Positions 54,170 through 64,000 of a stretch of DNA of 64,000 bases are shown here, piece after piece. This DNA is from Maratus speciosus. Its lineage: Eukaryota > Arthropoda > Arachnida > Araneae > Salticidae. Made by a program: the position numbers and the translations under genes. Positions within the stretch are counted from its first letter, which is position 1, and each line of letters starts with the position of its first letter. The stretch is from assembly GCA_963932465.1 (NCBI GenBank), contig OZ010792.1, positions 16,633,701-16,697,700 of the forward strand, written 5' to 3'. The notes below the pieces were generated by a model that saw only the letters and a list, made by a program, of their open reading frames with translations, made no database searches and was not told where the DNA came from.

Positions 54170-55545
54170 TGGCACTTTTTAGCTCACAGTCTATCAAAGC
54201 CTGAGATTTAATACGCCCGTCGGTATTGTATGTATGTATGTACGTAACGCGATAACTCTTGATAGAAATATCCGATTTGCTTCAATTTTTTTTCTATGTT
54301 CATTCTGCTAAAGCGCTTACCTGATTAGTTTTGGGGGTTCATTGGTTAAGTATAAAGGGGGAAACGGGGGGCTAGTCCCCCCCCCTTAACTTAGATAAAT
54401 GGGTTTTTCATGCAGAATTATCAGATTTTCTTCAAATTTTGGTATACCGGTTAATTTTGATAACGAGTTTCTCTGATTATATTTGAAGGTTCATTGTTAT
54501 AGTCTAAAGGGGGGAGGGGGGAACGAGAGGATAATACTCTCCTTAATTTAGATAGATGGGTTTTGCTATCCGATTTACTTCAAATTTGGTATACCAGTTT
54601 ATTCTGATAAGGCGCTTCCCTAATTAGATTTGGAAGTTCATTGGTTAAATATAAAAGGAAAAACGGGGGCTAATACCCCCTTAATTTAGATAAATGGGTT
54701 TTTGTATCCGATTTGCTTCAAATTTGGTATACCGATTTATTTCGATAAGGCGCTTCCCTGATGACATTTGGAGGGTCATTGGTTAAATATAAAGAGGGGA
54801 AAGGGGGAGGGGCAATTCCCCCCCTCCCCTTAGTTTATTTTTCAAGGGGCATTATTCTTTGAAATAAGAGCATAATATACAGTTAGTGTGAATAGCCTGT
54901 GAGCTCAATGCCATCAGTTTAACTGGGCACTTTTCTTTTTAGCTCACAGGTTATCAAAGCCTGAGAGCTAATGTGCCCGCAGTTTCTGTATGTATGTATG
55001 TACGTATATACGTAACGCGATAACTCTCGATAGAAACATCCGATTTGCTTCAATTTTTTTTCTAGGTTCTTTCTCATAAGGCGCTTCCCTGATTAGTTTT
55101 GGTGGTTCATTGGTTAAGCATAAAAGAGGAGGGTACGGGGCTATTCCCCCCCACTTAGTTAAATGGGTTTTTCATGAAGAATTATCACATTTGCTTCAAT
55201 TTTGGTATACCGGTTAATTCTGATGAGACGCTTCCCTGATTAAATTTGTAGGTTCATTATTTAAGTATAAAGGGAGGAACAGGGGCTAACCCCCCTTAAT
55301 TTAGATATATGGGTTTTTCTATCTGATTTGCTTCAAATTTGGTAACTAGTTTATTCTGATAACGCGCTTCCCTGATGAGATTTGGAGGCTTATTGTTTAA
55401 GTATAGAGATGTGACGGGGGGGGGGCGATTCCCCCTTAATTTATTTTTCGAAAGGCATTCTTTGAAGTAAGAGTATAAAATACAATTAGTATGAATAGGC
55501 TGTGAGCTCAATGTCATCAGTTTAACTCGATATTTTTCTTTCTTA
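54170..55545 (+). mobile_element. Two tandem repeat-bearing elements, TTAGCTCACAG start
   Basis: Two head-to-tail copies, about 54170-54945 and 54946-55545. Each begins TTTTAGCTCACAG and ATCAAAGCCTGAGA, followed by (TGTA) repeats and ACGTAACGCGATAACTCT. Each continues with ~130-150 bp units (CCGATTTGCTTCAAATTTGG, GCGCTTCCCTGAT, GGTTCATTGGTTAA) and closes with GGCTGTGAGCTCAATG, an inverse of its start. Microsatellite plus units plus inverted subterminal motif suggests a Helentron-like family. Confidence 0.6.
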
Positions 55546-55693
55546 TTTATTATTGTTTCAGTGAGTGCACTCTGCATGTCAGCGAATGAGTCAGTAACTG
55601 TTTATGGTTTTTAGATTACTGCTGGGGAAAAAAAAAAGAAAAAAAAAACATATAATCAAGAATGTACTTTTATTTATTTGTTAACCAGAGAAA

Positions 55694-56166
55694 AATATGT
55701 TATTTCATTCTTAATGGCTCTAGGATGAGAACTTTTTCTTCTGTTTTTCTTAACAGCTAAATATTTGGTAAACATTAAAAAGAAAGATATTTATAAACTG
55801 TAAATGAGATAAGGAGATATATATTTTAAAAAGGGAAAGAAATTTTAGTTTGGTTTTTCAGTCTTTTTAGGGTCTTCTATAAGTGTGGGGGAAATGCAAA
55901 TATTGCAAATCTTCTTTTAAAATAGCTGTGATGAATGTAATTAACCAAGTATCACATACTAATTATCCCCCAATTAATAATCAAAATTCTCCTTTTAATA
56001 ATATATTTAACTAAAATTTCTTTCCCTTTTTAAAATATATATCTCCTTATCTCATTTACAGTTTATAAATATCTTTCTTTTTAATGTTTACCAAATATTT
56101 AGCTGTTAAGAAAAAAAGAAGAAAAAGTTCTCATCCTAGAGCCATTAAGAATGAAATAACATATTT
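55694..56166. repeat. Near-perfect inverted repeat, ~160-bp arms
   Basis: Arms at about 55694-55854 and 56005-56166 are complementary with one or two differences by eye (TATGTTATTTCATTCTTAAT, GGATGAGAACTTTTTCTTCT, AAATGAGATAAGGAGATATA). The spacer is about 150 bp. Confidence 0.8.
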
Positions 56167-56320
56167 TAAGTTTTTAAATAAATTTAGAGCCTTCAAAATT
56201 TCGCTCATCTGCGCATTTTTAAGAATGACGTTTATAGGAAGAAAGTCCCCATCTGTTTGGTTGAAGGAAATAAGAGTTAGAGTAGAAAGTACATCTTTTC
56301 CGGATGAAAAAAAAAATCAT

Positions 56321-56321
56321 T

Positions 56322-56354
<33 letters not shown>
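56321..56354. repeat. Poly-T tract
   Basis: A run of roughly 33 T next to the inverted repeat, inside the hAT element. Confidence 0.75.
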
Positions 56355-56356
<2 letters not shown>

Positions 56357-57425
56357 TTGACCGAGATCTTTTTTTAAAGATAAATTTAAATATAATATAA
56401 ATTATTATCAAAATTACATCTTAAAAATAATAATTTTAAAAGTTAAAAAACCTTATTTTTTGACTCAAAGGTCTGTAGTAGCTTACTTCTGGGCCGCTAA
56501 CATTGTCTATGGCCCACATAAATGGAGGTGAGGGATAGCCGTTACGGCCCTGTTGATTCGCTACGTTTTGGAATTACACTATTTTTCAGCTTATCTGTGT
56601 GAATCTGTGAACATCGAAATATCGATTCAAGTATCGATTCTAGAATTTGGGAATCGATTCTTATTGCGATCGATTCTGTTTTATACGATGTCGATTTTAA
56701 TCGATTCTCAAATTTTCCAGAATCGCCCATCACTAGCTACGAATGATAATTAAAGAAATCGACAAAAATATAATGTCATGTATGTATTACTGATATGTAT
56801 GTATTCTTATGTATGTATGGTTGTATTAAAACGTATATATGTTTGTATTGGGAAATTTCCGTAATCCGGTTTGTAGACGATTTCATAATTTAGTGAGAGT
56901 TGTTTGATGCGCAAATATACCTATTTGGTAGCGGTCCCAATTTCAGAAGGTTATTAATTTTTCTTTTTAATTCACCGTAAGTGAATGTGCTGCAACTGAA
57001 ATGCAAGTGAACATTTTCCGTAACCTACGAAATCGATGCGATTCACTTTGAATTTTAAATTAAGAGAAATAAAAAGGAATCGAATACCGAGAATACGATT
57101 TTGGACGTTAGTTGCATGATAACAGATTCAGTATCAACCGCATGGCAACGAATGATAATAAAAGAAGTCCAGAAAAATATAATATTATGCATGTATACTT
57201 ATACGTATCTATTCTTATGTATGTTTTTATTCAGAGATATGTATTCTTGTATTAGGACATTTTCGTAATCGGGTTGGTAGAAAATTTCCAAATTTAGTGA
57301 GCGCTGTTTTATGCACAAATATAACCATTTGGTAGTGGTCCCAATTACAGAAGGTTACTCATTTTTTTTTGTTGTTTAATTCACCGTAAGTGAATTTGTT
57401 GCATATGAAATACGAATGAACATTC

Positions 57426-58394
57426 TGAAGTGAATGAGATAAGCATTTTTGGCCTAGATGTACACTTGAAAACAGAAATATGAAAATATCCTAAAAGAGT
57501 AAAGAAAAGGTAGCTTACTTATTTCTTGATTTTAAAATTTTAACTAATTTTAGGGTAAAACACTAAGCTAAAATGTGAAGAACCCGATTAGAGAAAAATC
57601 ATCATTGCTGAATTTCAGTGGAAATTTCGCCAAATTTGGCAGCTACAGCCAAATTCGCTGCATTTATATCAACATATGTTTGGTCGCCAAATTTGGCGAA
57701 ATTTCGCGAAATGTCTCCAAGCTCGCCGAAACTTTTGACGTTAATGTATATGACTATATAGTTTTATGATTATAATCGGAAAATGGATACAACAATGAAA
57801 GATAATTCGTGAGAAATCAACTTCATAAAAGTCATAAATCTTTCCGTGATTTTTTTTAACCTGTTTCCTAGATGTAGATTACATTTTAAGTAATGTAAAT
57901 ATTTTTATATGGGTAACATTATACACAAAAGTTTCGAAAATGCCGGTTAAAAGAAAGCAATTGAGATGAAAAGAGTTATTCAGCGTAATTATATGTGGAA
58001 AAGTCACATAAAAATAACCCAGCTGCCTACGAGTAATTGCGCGAATAACGATATAACAATAACTCAGATGAACAAAAGTATAAAGTTTGATAGAGGAGTA
58101 TAGCAGATTACCCATGTGTGCGTGTTATATACGTGTTACAAAACTTTCCCTTATACCATATTAAATAAGTCTGAGCTATGCCAGACATGCAAGTCTTTGA
58201 AGGGGCTTTGAAGTTTTCTGCCGTTAGCTCGATGGATCCAGTTCCAATTTTTAATTGTCTCAAAGATCGGAGATACATTAAACAAATGCAAATCGCTCAA
58301 CACATCCCCGGTGGTTATTCTTTCTCTTTACCGTAGACTCTTTTATTGAATTAATTCTCTTTACTTTTAACATTTCTGAATTATTTTAAAGAAC
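57426..58394. other. Spacer, perhaps upstream remnant of the helicase
   Basis: The 16-nt perfect palindrome TCGCCAAATTTGGCGA is at 57684-57699. From 58165 an unassigned frame precedes the helicase fossil. Nothing else is recognised. Confidence 0.35.
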
Positions 58395-59461
58395 AACAAA
58401 TCACGCTGCATGAAAATTTTGATAATTCTGACATCAGATTTACAGATGAGCAGCAGAAAATACTTTAGTTAAGCACAAAACAGCTTTCGTCATTACAAAA
58501 AAAAAGTTACAATTTTCCCTAAGTCAACTTTTATTATTTCAAAAGCAAGAGCTGGGAAAAGTAGGATAATCAAGGAAATTAGTAAAACAATCATAGAGCA
58601 GTTAGGATCAGAAGCTGTCATTCCTTTGGCACTAACAGATACTGCTGCGCTTAATGTTGAAGGAAAGTTAATTAACTCAGTGCTTAAAAAACCACCGTGT
58701 TTTAAATAGTTCGCCGATTATATAGTCAGGCAGAAAGAAATCTACAGCTCAGCAAGGATACAGTATTATTTATCTTTATTGACGAATTTTCAACTGTCGT
58801 CTTATGTCTGAATTTGAACAAAGATGTCGCAAAAGTACTTTGTTTAAATCCTTGGAGGTATTGGGTAGTTACATCGCGTAAAAGGCATCTCTCTATATAA
58901 GAGACATTCTATAAAAGACATTTTGGCTCTTCGCAGACAAAAAATGCTTAGAGCTTTTGAAAATTGCTTCACATTAACAAACTCATCCAAACAAAATGAC
59001 GATCAGCGAAGACAGTTTCGAAAGAACCTATATTCGCTTTGCGTGGGTCAAGTTTCAGACTGCTCTCATCCCTTATGCAACGGTGGAAAGCTACACTGCT
59101 GCCGGCTGAACATGAATGATTTCAAGATGCTACATGTGTTTTTTCAAAAAACAAGCAAGCGAAAGAACATAATCAAGAAGTACTTCTTAAATAAAAGTTG
59201 TCAATGACAAGAATGTTAGCAGACCACAATAATTAAAAGTAACATGTAGTGAAGATGATCACGTGTTTGGACTTCAGGTTGGACTTTTTTTCAATAGTTG
59301 GATGCAGAGTTATGTTACATACCAATATCTGCATGGAGTGGGGATTGATAAGCGGTGTATTGAGTACAGTAAAAGATACTGTCTATGACCCAAAATTTCA
59401 ACCCCCAGGCTTGCCACAGGCTATATTAGTTCATTTTGTTGATTATCATGCCACAAATTAG
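58395..59461 (+). pseudogene. PIF1-like helicase fossil
   Basis: Pieces of a PIF1-family DNA helicase lie in order on the plus strand across several frames. TDEQQKIL comes just before a stop (near 58445). Then comes a Walker A remnant FIISKARAGKS (about 58530-58562), the motif DTAALNVEGKLINS (about 58635-58680) and a Walker B-like FIDEFSTV (about 58775-58800). LTNSSKQNDDQRRQFRKNLY follows at 58973-59032, and GCRVMLHTNIC, EWGLISG, STVKDTVY lie at 59297-59390. In live relatives these read roughly GxAGTGKS, IDEiSM, and GaRVML..N....GLvNG. Stops, frameshifts and a degraded P-loop make it non-functional. PIF1 domains in repeat-rich animal DNA usually come from Helitrons; no Rep domain is seen, so a solo PIF1 relic is possible. 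Confidence 0.75.
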
Positions 59462-59879
59462 CATTTGAGCATTACCTGAAGCAACTGATGACTGAATTAA
59501 ACAGTAGAAAATGAGGATTCAACGGGTGTTATTTCAAATTTAATTTTGTACTATTAAACAGTAATCATGAAAATTAAACTTTTTTTTTTAAATTTTTAAA
59601 CGTTATGTGTTAAGTTTATACGACTCCATGCTTCGACATTTCGGCCTGACGGATACTAGTATATATTTTACACGCGGTACGTTTTTGGAATACAACTGTT
59701 TTCTAAATAAAATATTCATTTTACATTTTATCCTAGAGATTTTTAACAGATTCGCGAGTGCATGTTTTCGTCTTTTTAACAGTAAGACCCGCCTATGGGT
59801 GTTACCCTTGCATATTGCTAAATTTAACAAATATATTTTTATGCATTCATGAAAAAGGGAGATGGATTCTCCAATTAGC

Positions 59880-59921
59880 CCGGCTCTTTGCAAAGAGCCT
59901 AGGCTGTTTGCAAAGAGCCGG
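59880..59921. repeat. 42-nt palindrome in short direct repeats
   Basis: It contains the perfect 18-mer GGCTCTTTGCAAAGAGCC (59882-59899). The full 42 nt is self-complementary but for one pair. CAATTAGCC lies directly on the left side (59872-59880) and again on the right (59928-59936). Confidence 0.7.
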
Positions 59922-60299
59922 ATTTCTCAATTAGCCTACGACATATATAATAATTATAGCAATTTTCATCGATGTACTTATATTCATACTATATTGATTG
60001 TACAAATGCGAATGGTGTACATATCTTTGAAAAAATATAACACAGAAAATATCAAAGGAACGTCCGTAGGTGGAGTTACAGATATCCAAATGACGGATTT
60101 GCTAACATTTTATATACAGGCCACAAACAATGTTGCAAAACTAGCGCGGTGTTTATAGTCAGAAATTTCAAGTTCGTACCAGAAAATATTTAACTCTAAT
60201 TTTTATTTAATTTATTCTATCACCTTAATATCGCGCATACCTTTCTTGAATTAAAAAACTTAATTATCATCTGTCCTTCATTCACTCTTACTTCTCTGG

Positions 60300-60345
60300 A
60301 TCTCGAGAGGGCGGGGCCTCCGGGTCTCGTCCAATCGAATTCTCC
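60300..60345 (+). promoter_or_regulatory. Isolated GC box and CCAAT box
   Basis: GGGCGGGGCCTCC followed by GTCCAATCG in an otherwise A+T-rich area. No transcript or open frame downstream can be tied to it, so promoter function is only a possibility. Confidence 0.2.
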
Positions 60346-60559
60346 TGCATTTCGCTGTTTTACTTTTTCTCTCAAGCACAGAGATCTCTTTGCAGTAAGA
60401 CTTTTTTCCTCGTACGAACTCGTGCATCTTAGACACTCACTTCAAAGACTGGGTATTAAGTATTGGATTACTAGGAGACCCCTGAAACCCGTTCAACTGT
60501 TTCAGATAGTAAACATTCAGGTATTTTCAAACTTTCTGGAAGAATGTAGTATTTCTGAG

Positions 60560-60732
60560 CACTGTTGCCAGTAGGCTGCTTTTTTATATTCAGATTTCTT
60601 GATTGGCACCACTTTTTTAAAATAGTTAAAGTCTTATTTAATGACATATTAATTAATGCGATAGCAAGGGGGGAAAAGTGGTGCCAATCAAGAAATCTGA
60701 ATTTTAAAAAAAGCAGCCCACTGGCAACAGTG
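60560..60732. mobile_element. hAT-like foldback MITE, TTGATTGGCACCAC family
   Basis: 173 bp. CACTGTTGCCAGTAGGCTGC and the inverse GCAGCCCACTGGCAACAGTG are its ends. The flanks TTTCTGAG and TTTCTGAC make an 8-bp duplication with one mismatch. The arms pair through TTCTTGATTGGCACCACTTT. Confidence 0.85.
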
Positions 60733-60774
60733 TTTCTGACAAAAATGAGGCTTGCGTCAGCGGTCTGTATAGCG

Positions 60775-60951
60775 TTAACTCCTTGAGGACAAATAATTGT
60801 GTTTCTGTAATGTCGAATTCACACCGGAATCTGCAAAGAGATTTATTGCTAAATAAGGAAATGCAATTTTGCGACTTCTTTCCACCAAAGTTTGAAAAGT
60901 AAAATTTAATGAAATTTTTCTGTTGCAAATATTCATTAATCGTGGGGTTAA
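60775..60951 (+). mobile_element. TTAA MITE, CTCCTTGAGGAC end
   Basis: 177 bp between TTAA sites. The left end CTCCTTGAGGACAAA recalls the CCCCTTGAGGGGC subfamily, and AATTCACACCGGAATCTGC matches family cores. The right end (CGTGGGG) is poor. It shares its right TTAA with the next element. Confidence 0.5.
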
Positions 60952-61674
60952 GGGGACCGTGGACCTTTATTTGAGCAGAAATCGAGTCCAAAATCAACAT
61001 TTCGTTTTGTGTGTATTATTATTATCCAATTTATACTACGTAATTCGTGGAAAACTGCACGCAGATGGGGTTATTTTAGGTAAAGTTACAAGTGATTTAA
61101 CTTTGTTCACAAGCATTTTTTTCGCCTTTAAATATACTTTTAATCTGTTTTTCTCAATACTGATTTTTCAGCTGCTTTTTTATATTTGAAATGCTCCATG
61201 CTACTTAATTTTTGAAAATAATTCTTGAAACTGATAAGGAAGAATCCTGATATTACTTAAAAGAAACTGTGTATAAATTTTAAAATTCGACTTCATTAAG
61301 ACAATTAAATTTGATTATTAACTTATTATAAGGCAGAATTTTGATGAAAATCGATATGGAATTCAGAAAAATATCTCTAAAAAATTAACTATTTAAGGGA
61401 TTAACAAATCGATACTCAAATGTCTTCGTAATAGAGTTTGACGTCATTAAAATCCAAAATCGAGAAAATATCTAAAAAATTAAGACGCAAGGAACATTTT
61501 AAAGTTTCGTTTTAAAATTTAAAATTTTTAAAAATATCTTAAAATTTAAATAAGATTGGAAATTTCTTTTAGGGTGTCCCATATACTTGTGGTGAAATGT
61601 ATATTTGCACAAAATTTCAAATCTCAATTACGAAGATTAATTTTTTTTTTTTTAAACGTCCGTCGTCCCCTAAG
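60948..61674. mobile_element. TTAA element with GGGGACCGTGGACC end
   Basis: TTAAGGGGACCGTGGACC on the left resembles the complement of CGTCCGTCGTCCCCTAAG on the right. The interior is A+T-rich with ATTTTAAAATTT-like runs and no transposase. The termini are similar to 15811-17995. Confidence 0.55.
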
Positions 61675-61934
61675 TATATAAGTAATAATATATAAGTAAC
61701 CCCTTAATAAGTGCTAGACCGTCCGTCATCCCCCTCCACACGAAAGTGATAAGATTGCTCCGCCCCTAGCATGTTTTTAAACGCATGTAAACAATTATAA
61801 ACACTTTAATAAAGTGCTTTGTAATAAAGTTTTAATGAAACTATCAAAAGTTCTGGCAGTTTAACTGAAGTTTTTAAACTTAAAACTTGATAACCATGTT
61901 CAATATAAAAGTAATATCAAAATCAAGCATTTTC
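61675..61934. other. Spacer
   Basis: GTCCGTCATCCCC near 61729 echoes the preceding terminus. Otherwise nothing is recognised. Confidence 0.35.
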
Positions 61935-62265
61935 GATTAAACTTTATTCGACAAATCTCCGATAAAAAGTATGTTCCAAACTCCACATTTTTTATAAAGT
62001 TTGAACGCAGCAAAAATGTTTCTAAGACGTTCGAGTAATCAAATAAGATAAAAAACCATCAGCACAAGTTCCTTTGAATATTTTCTACGATGGAAAGTTC
62101 AAAATTTCTTTTTTAACCAATATCATAGAATGTTTTTACAAACCGGATGATCATTAAATATTTTTATCTTATTTCAAAAACTAATTATAGTGAGGATTTA
62201 TCAAGGAAAACTCATGTGTGACGTCAGTGGAATGACATGGGTGTGGTTACATGATTGATTCATCA
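61935..62265 (+). repeat. Dispersed repeat, copy 2
   Basis: It matches 42960-43300 in order: CGACAAATCTCCGATAAAAA, TTATAAAGTTTGAACGCAG, CATCAGCACAAGTTCC, GTGACGTCAGTGGAATGA. Unclassified. Confidence 0.6.
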
Positions 62266-64000
62266 GATAAAAATTTCATAATGTTAATTAAGATATATAG
62301 ATAATTTCGACATATGCGTCTGAAATGTCTTCAATTTTGTATCAAATACAAGCAGATTGTGAATGTATATGTTACAAAAAATATGCATAATTCTTTATTC
62401 ATAAGTATGCTTAGAAAGAAAATGAAATGTAACATACTCTAAATATACAACATATACAAATGTACATATACATCATGTAATGTCCTCAATTTTCAGGACT
62501 TTTGATACAAATTTTGCGTATTTACAAATTATTTTATACAAATGCCGATATTTTATCAAATTAAGAATATATTAAATTTTTAGTTATGTATAATTATTTC
62601 TGAACTTTAACGCTTTTTTAAAAGTGACGTTTTTGGTTGAAACCTTTGCGTACTATACACAAAAACATACTATTTTTTTATTTTAAAAAATGTTAATATT
62701 CCCTTCAATATACATACTACTTTTACATAAAATTATACAAACGCTGTACACGGTCTATGAAATCATTCGCTAGAGAAACTTGCCTTATAGAATTGATTAT
62801 GAATCAAGACGATCACAATTTTTTGTTCAGTTCTTTTTGGTCTGCTGCATTTTTGGTCTTTGTGACTAAATCTGAAGCCTATGAAAGCCCTACCCATTCT
62901 TATTCAAATGGACCCAAATATGTATTGACAGATATTGTAAAATATAATCTCGAAACAAGGACATTAAAACAATCAAGCTAAGTAAATTGTTTTTCATGTG
63001 TCAAATGTGATTTATAAAAGCAATCATCAAAAGTGATTATGATCTAAAGGAGGAAGGAAGTGAAAGTCATTGCACAATCGTAAACAGACATTTTATTATA
63101 AACATTCCACGATACTTAAGAACTATGGACATTGATAAACTCTTATTTTAAATTACTATTAATATAAATATTGATACAAATAATTTGTTATTAAGAATTA
63201 CGTCACTAATTTCCTGTTCTTTATTGCTGATAATATTTATACATGTTTTACTGTATTTTTCACTTGTAATCTCGACTCTCCAAAGGAGAGATGTAACTTC
63301 TAAAGCTTTATTAAATATTAATTTTTCTTTCTATTTATAAGTTTCCCCACAAATTTAACTTTTACAAGTCACACAAAAAAACATGTGTCTTTTAAATGAC
63401 CTGGATGATCACACGTTCATTAAATGTGTATTAAATCAGAGATATGAGAATATGAAGACATAATTACCCTTCCGGACGCAGATTACCAGATGATATACGG
63501 ATATACATAAATACAAGGTAAGCCCAATTTATCTTACCTATGTTTTGTTTTATATTGAGAAATAAATAGTTTATTTTTGTGGATAAATCCGAACATCACG
63601 CAAGCACTAATAGCAAAGTTTAAATATTGCTATCAATATGATGATTAATATGATTAATATGATTAACATCCAGTTAATCATATGCCATAGCTTAAGTTCA
63701 TTTCGAACATTTTATTTTACAGGGGATCGCAAATTTGTTTTTCATATTGAATTTGTAGTTTGTCCCGCAATTGCCTATGTCATCAAATTTTAGCAGAAAC
63801 GATATTATTCCAAAAACGTCATTTACATGCATGAGGTTGCAGAAGGTTCGTCAAATGCATGAGGTTCGTCAAATATTTCTCCAGATATTCGAAAAGAGAT
63901 CTAAAATTGAAAGTATCCGGTGGCGTTTGTATGATTGGCACTATGGACTATTTTTGAATGTTATCTCGAATCACTTTTTCACAACAAAAACCTTTTACAT
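62266..64000. other. Unannotated A+T-rich region
   Basis: No gene is recognised. A 74-codon frame at 62757-62981 has no identifiable family. Small features are a hairpin CTCTCCAAAGGAGAG near 63278, triple TGATTAATA near 63640-63665, and duplicated ATGCATGAGGTT/GGTTCGTCAAAT at 63827-63877. Confidence 0.4.

Larger units (their letters stand above)
51481..56735. mobile_element. Composite hAT-type element
   Basis: The ends are TAGTGATGGGCGATT and its exact inverse AATCGCCCATCACTA. GCTACGAA on both sides (51473-51480, 56736-56743) is a perfect 8-bp target duplication. Terminal parts are rich in ATCGATT motifs. The 5255-bp interior holds a Helentron-like element, a hairpin, three CAGTGTTGAATTC MITEs, a second repeat-bearing element and a long inverted repeat. 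No hAT transposase frame remains visible. Confidence 0.85.
50738..57425 (+). repeat. ~405-bp satellite, four partial units, interrupted
   Basis: Landmarks recur at a ~402-409 bp period after removing insertions. CGTAACCTNCCAAATCGG is near 50754, 51346 and 57020; TATAATGTCATGTATGTATTAC near 51104, 56769 and (diverged) 57178; GGCTACGAA near 50880, 51472 and 56736. The array is broken by a foldback MITE (50919-51098) and by the 5.3-kb hAT element (51481-56735). Units also contain TATGTATGTATT microsatellite-like runs. Confidence 0.8.

Noticed and set aside
51481..56735. Intact hAT transposase gene expected in a 5.3-kb hAT element
   Set aside because: All frames inside are about 110 codons or shorter and come from repeat arrays.
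59882..59899. Histone-mRNA-like 3' stem-loop (GGCTCTTTGCAAAGAGCC)
   Set aside because: The stem runs through the loop as a full palindrome, no purine-rich downstream element or histone gene is present, and it is half of a larger palindrome.
62757..62981. 74-codon frame
   Set aside because: No motif, no homologue recognised, no supporting gene structure.

Overview
This window is an A+T-rich stretch of animal nuclear DNA. It is most likely from an arthropod and possibly an arachnid, but that is an inference from the kinds of mobile element present, not from a diagnostic gene. I see no intact protein-coding gene. All open frames are short, interrupted and lie inside repeats or A+T-rich spacer. 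The only convincing coding trace is a frameshifted fossil of a PIF1-type helicase (about 58395-59461, + strand). The only plausible functional gene is a tRNA-Thr(TGT) at 49238-49309 with a Pol III terminator. A decayed tandem copy follows 343 bp downstream, and two older tRNA-like relics lie near 12.8 and 14.8 kb.

Most of the rest is layered mobile elements. (1) Two non-autonomous Helitrons (5563-9934, + ; 45851-48514, -) have TC...CTAG ends and share a ~304-bp internal repeat. (2) Two DINE-1/Helentron-like elements (10334-12066, + ; 51630-53271, -) share termini and ~150-bp internal repeats; the first carries a GTCY microsatellite. A further repeat-bearing element of the same general type lies at 54170-55545. 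(3) Four TA-flanked, pogo/Tigger-like elements start CAGT (8620-9839, 16386-17590, 28427-29614, 35830-36785). (4) A composite hAT element at 51481-56735 has a perfect 8-bp target duplication and sits in a ~405-bp satellite. (5) About 25 small TTAA-flanked (piggyBac-like) elements are scattered from 2 to 61 kb. (6) Three TTAA-flanked elements have GGGG-starting termini. (7) Many foldback MITEs fall into families with 6-bp or 8-bp target duplications.

The most striking structure is in the TTAA elements. In at least a dozen of them a short palindrome sits 17-23 nt from one end. Its position and hairpin form are conserved while its sequence differs almost completely between subfamilies. Insertions are nested several levels deep, notably at 43520-44853, 15811-17995, 26958-27678 and 50738-57425, so their relative order can be read directly from interrupted target sites.

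There is also a diverged segmental duplication (34880-36930 against 37670-41640) that preserves an empty insertion site. Several long, nearly perfect inverted repeats could fold into long hairpins (2471-3097, 30238-30680, 55694-56166). The regions 17996-20860, 21916-26490, 38264-41640 and 61675-64000 hold long stretches in which I recognise little.
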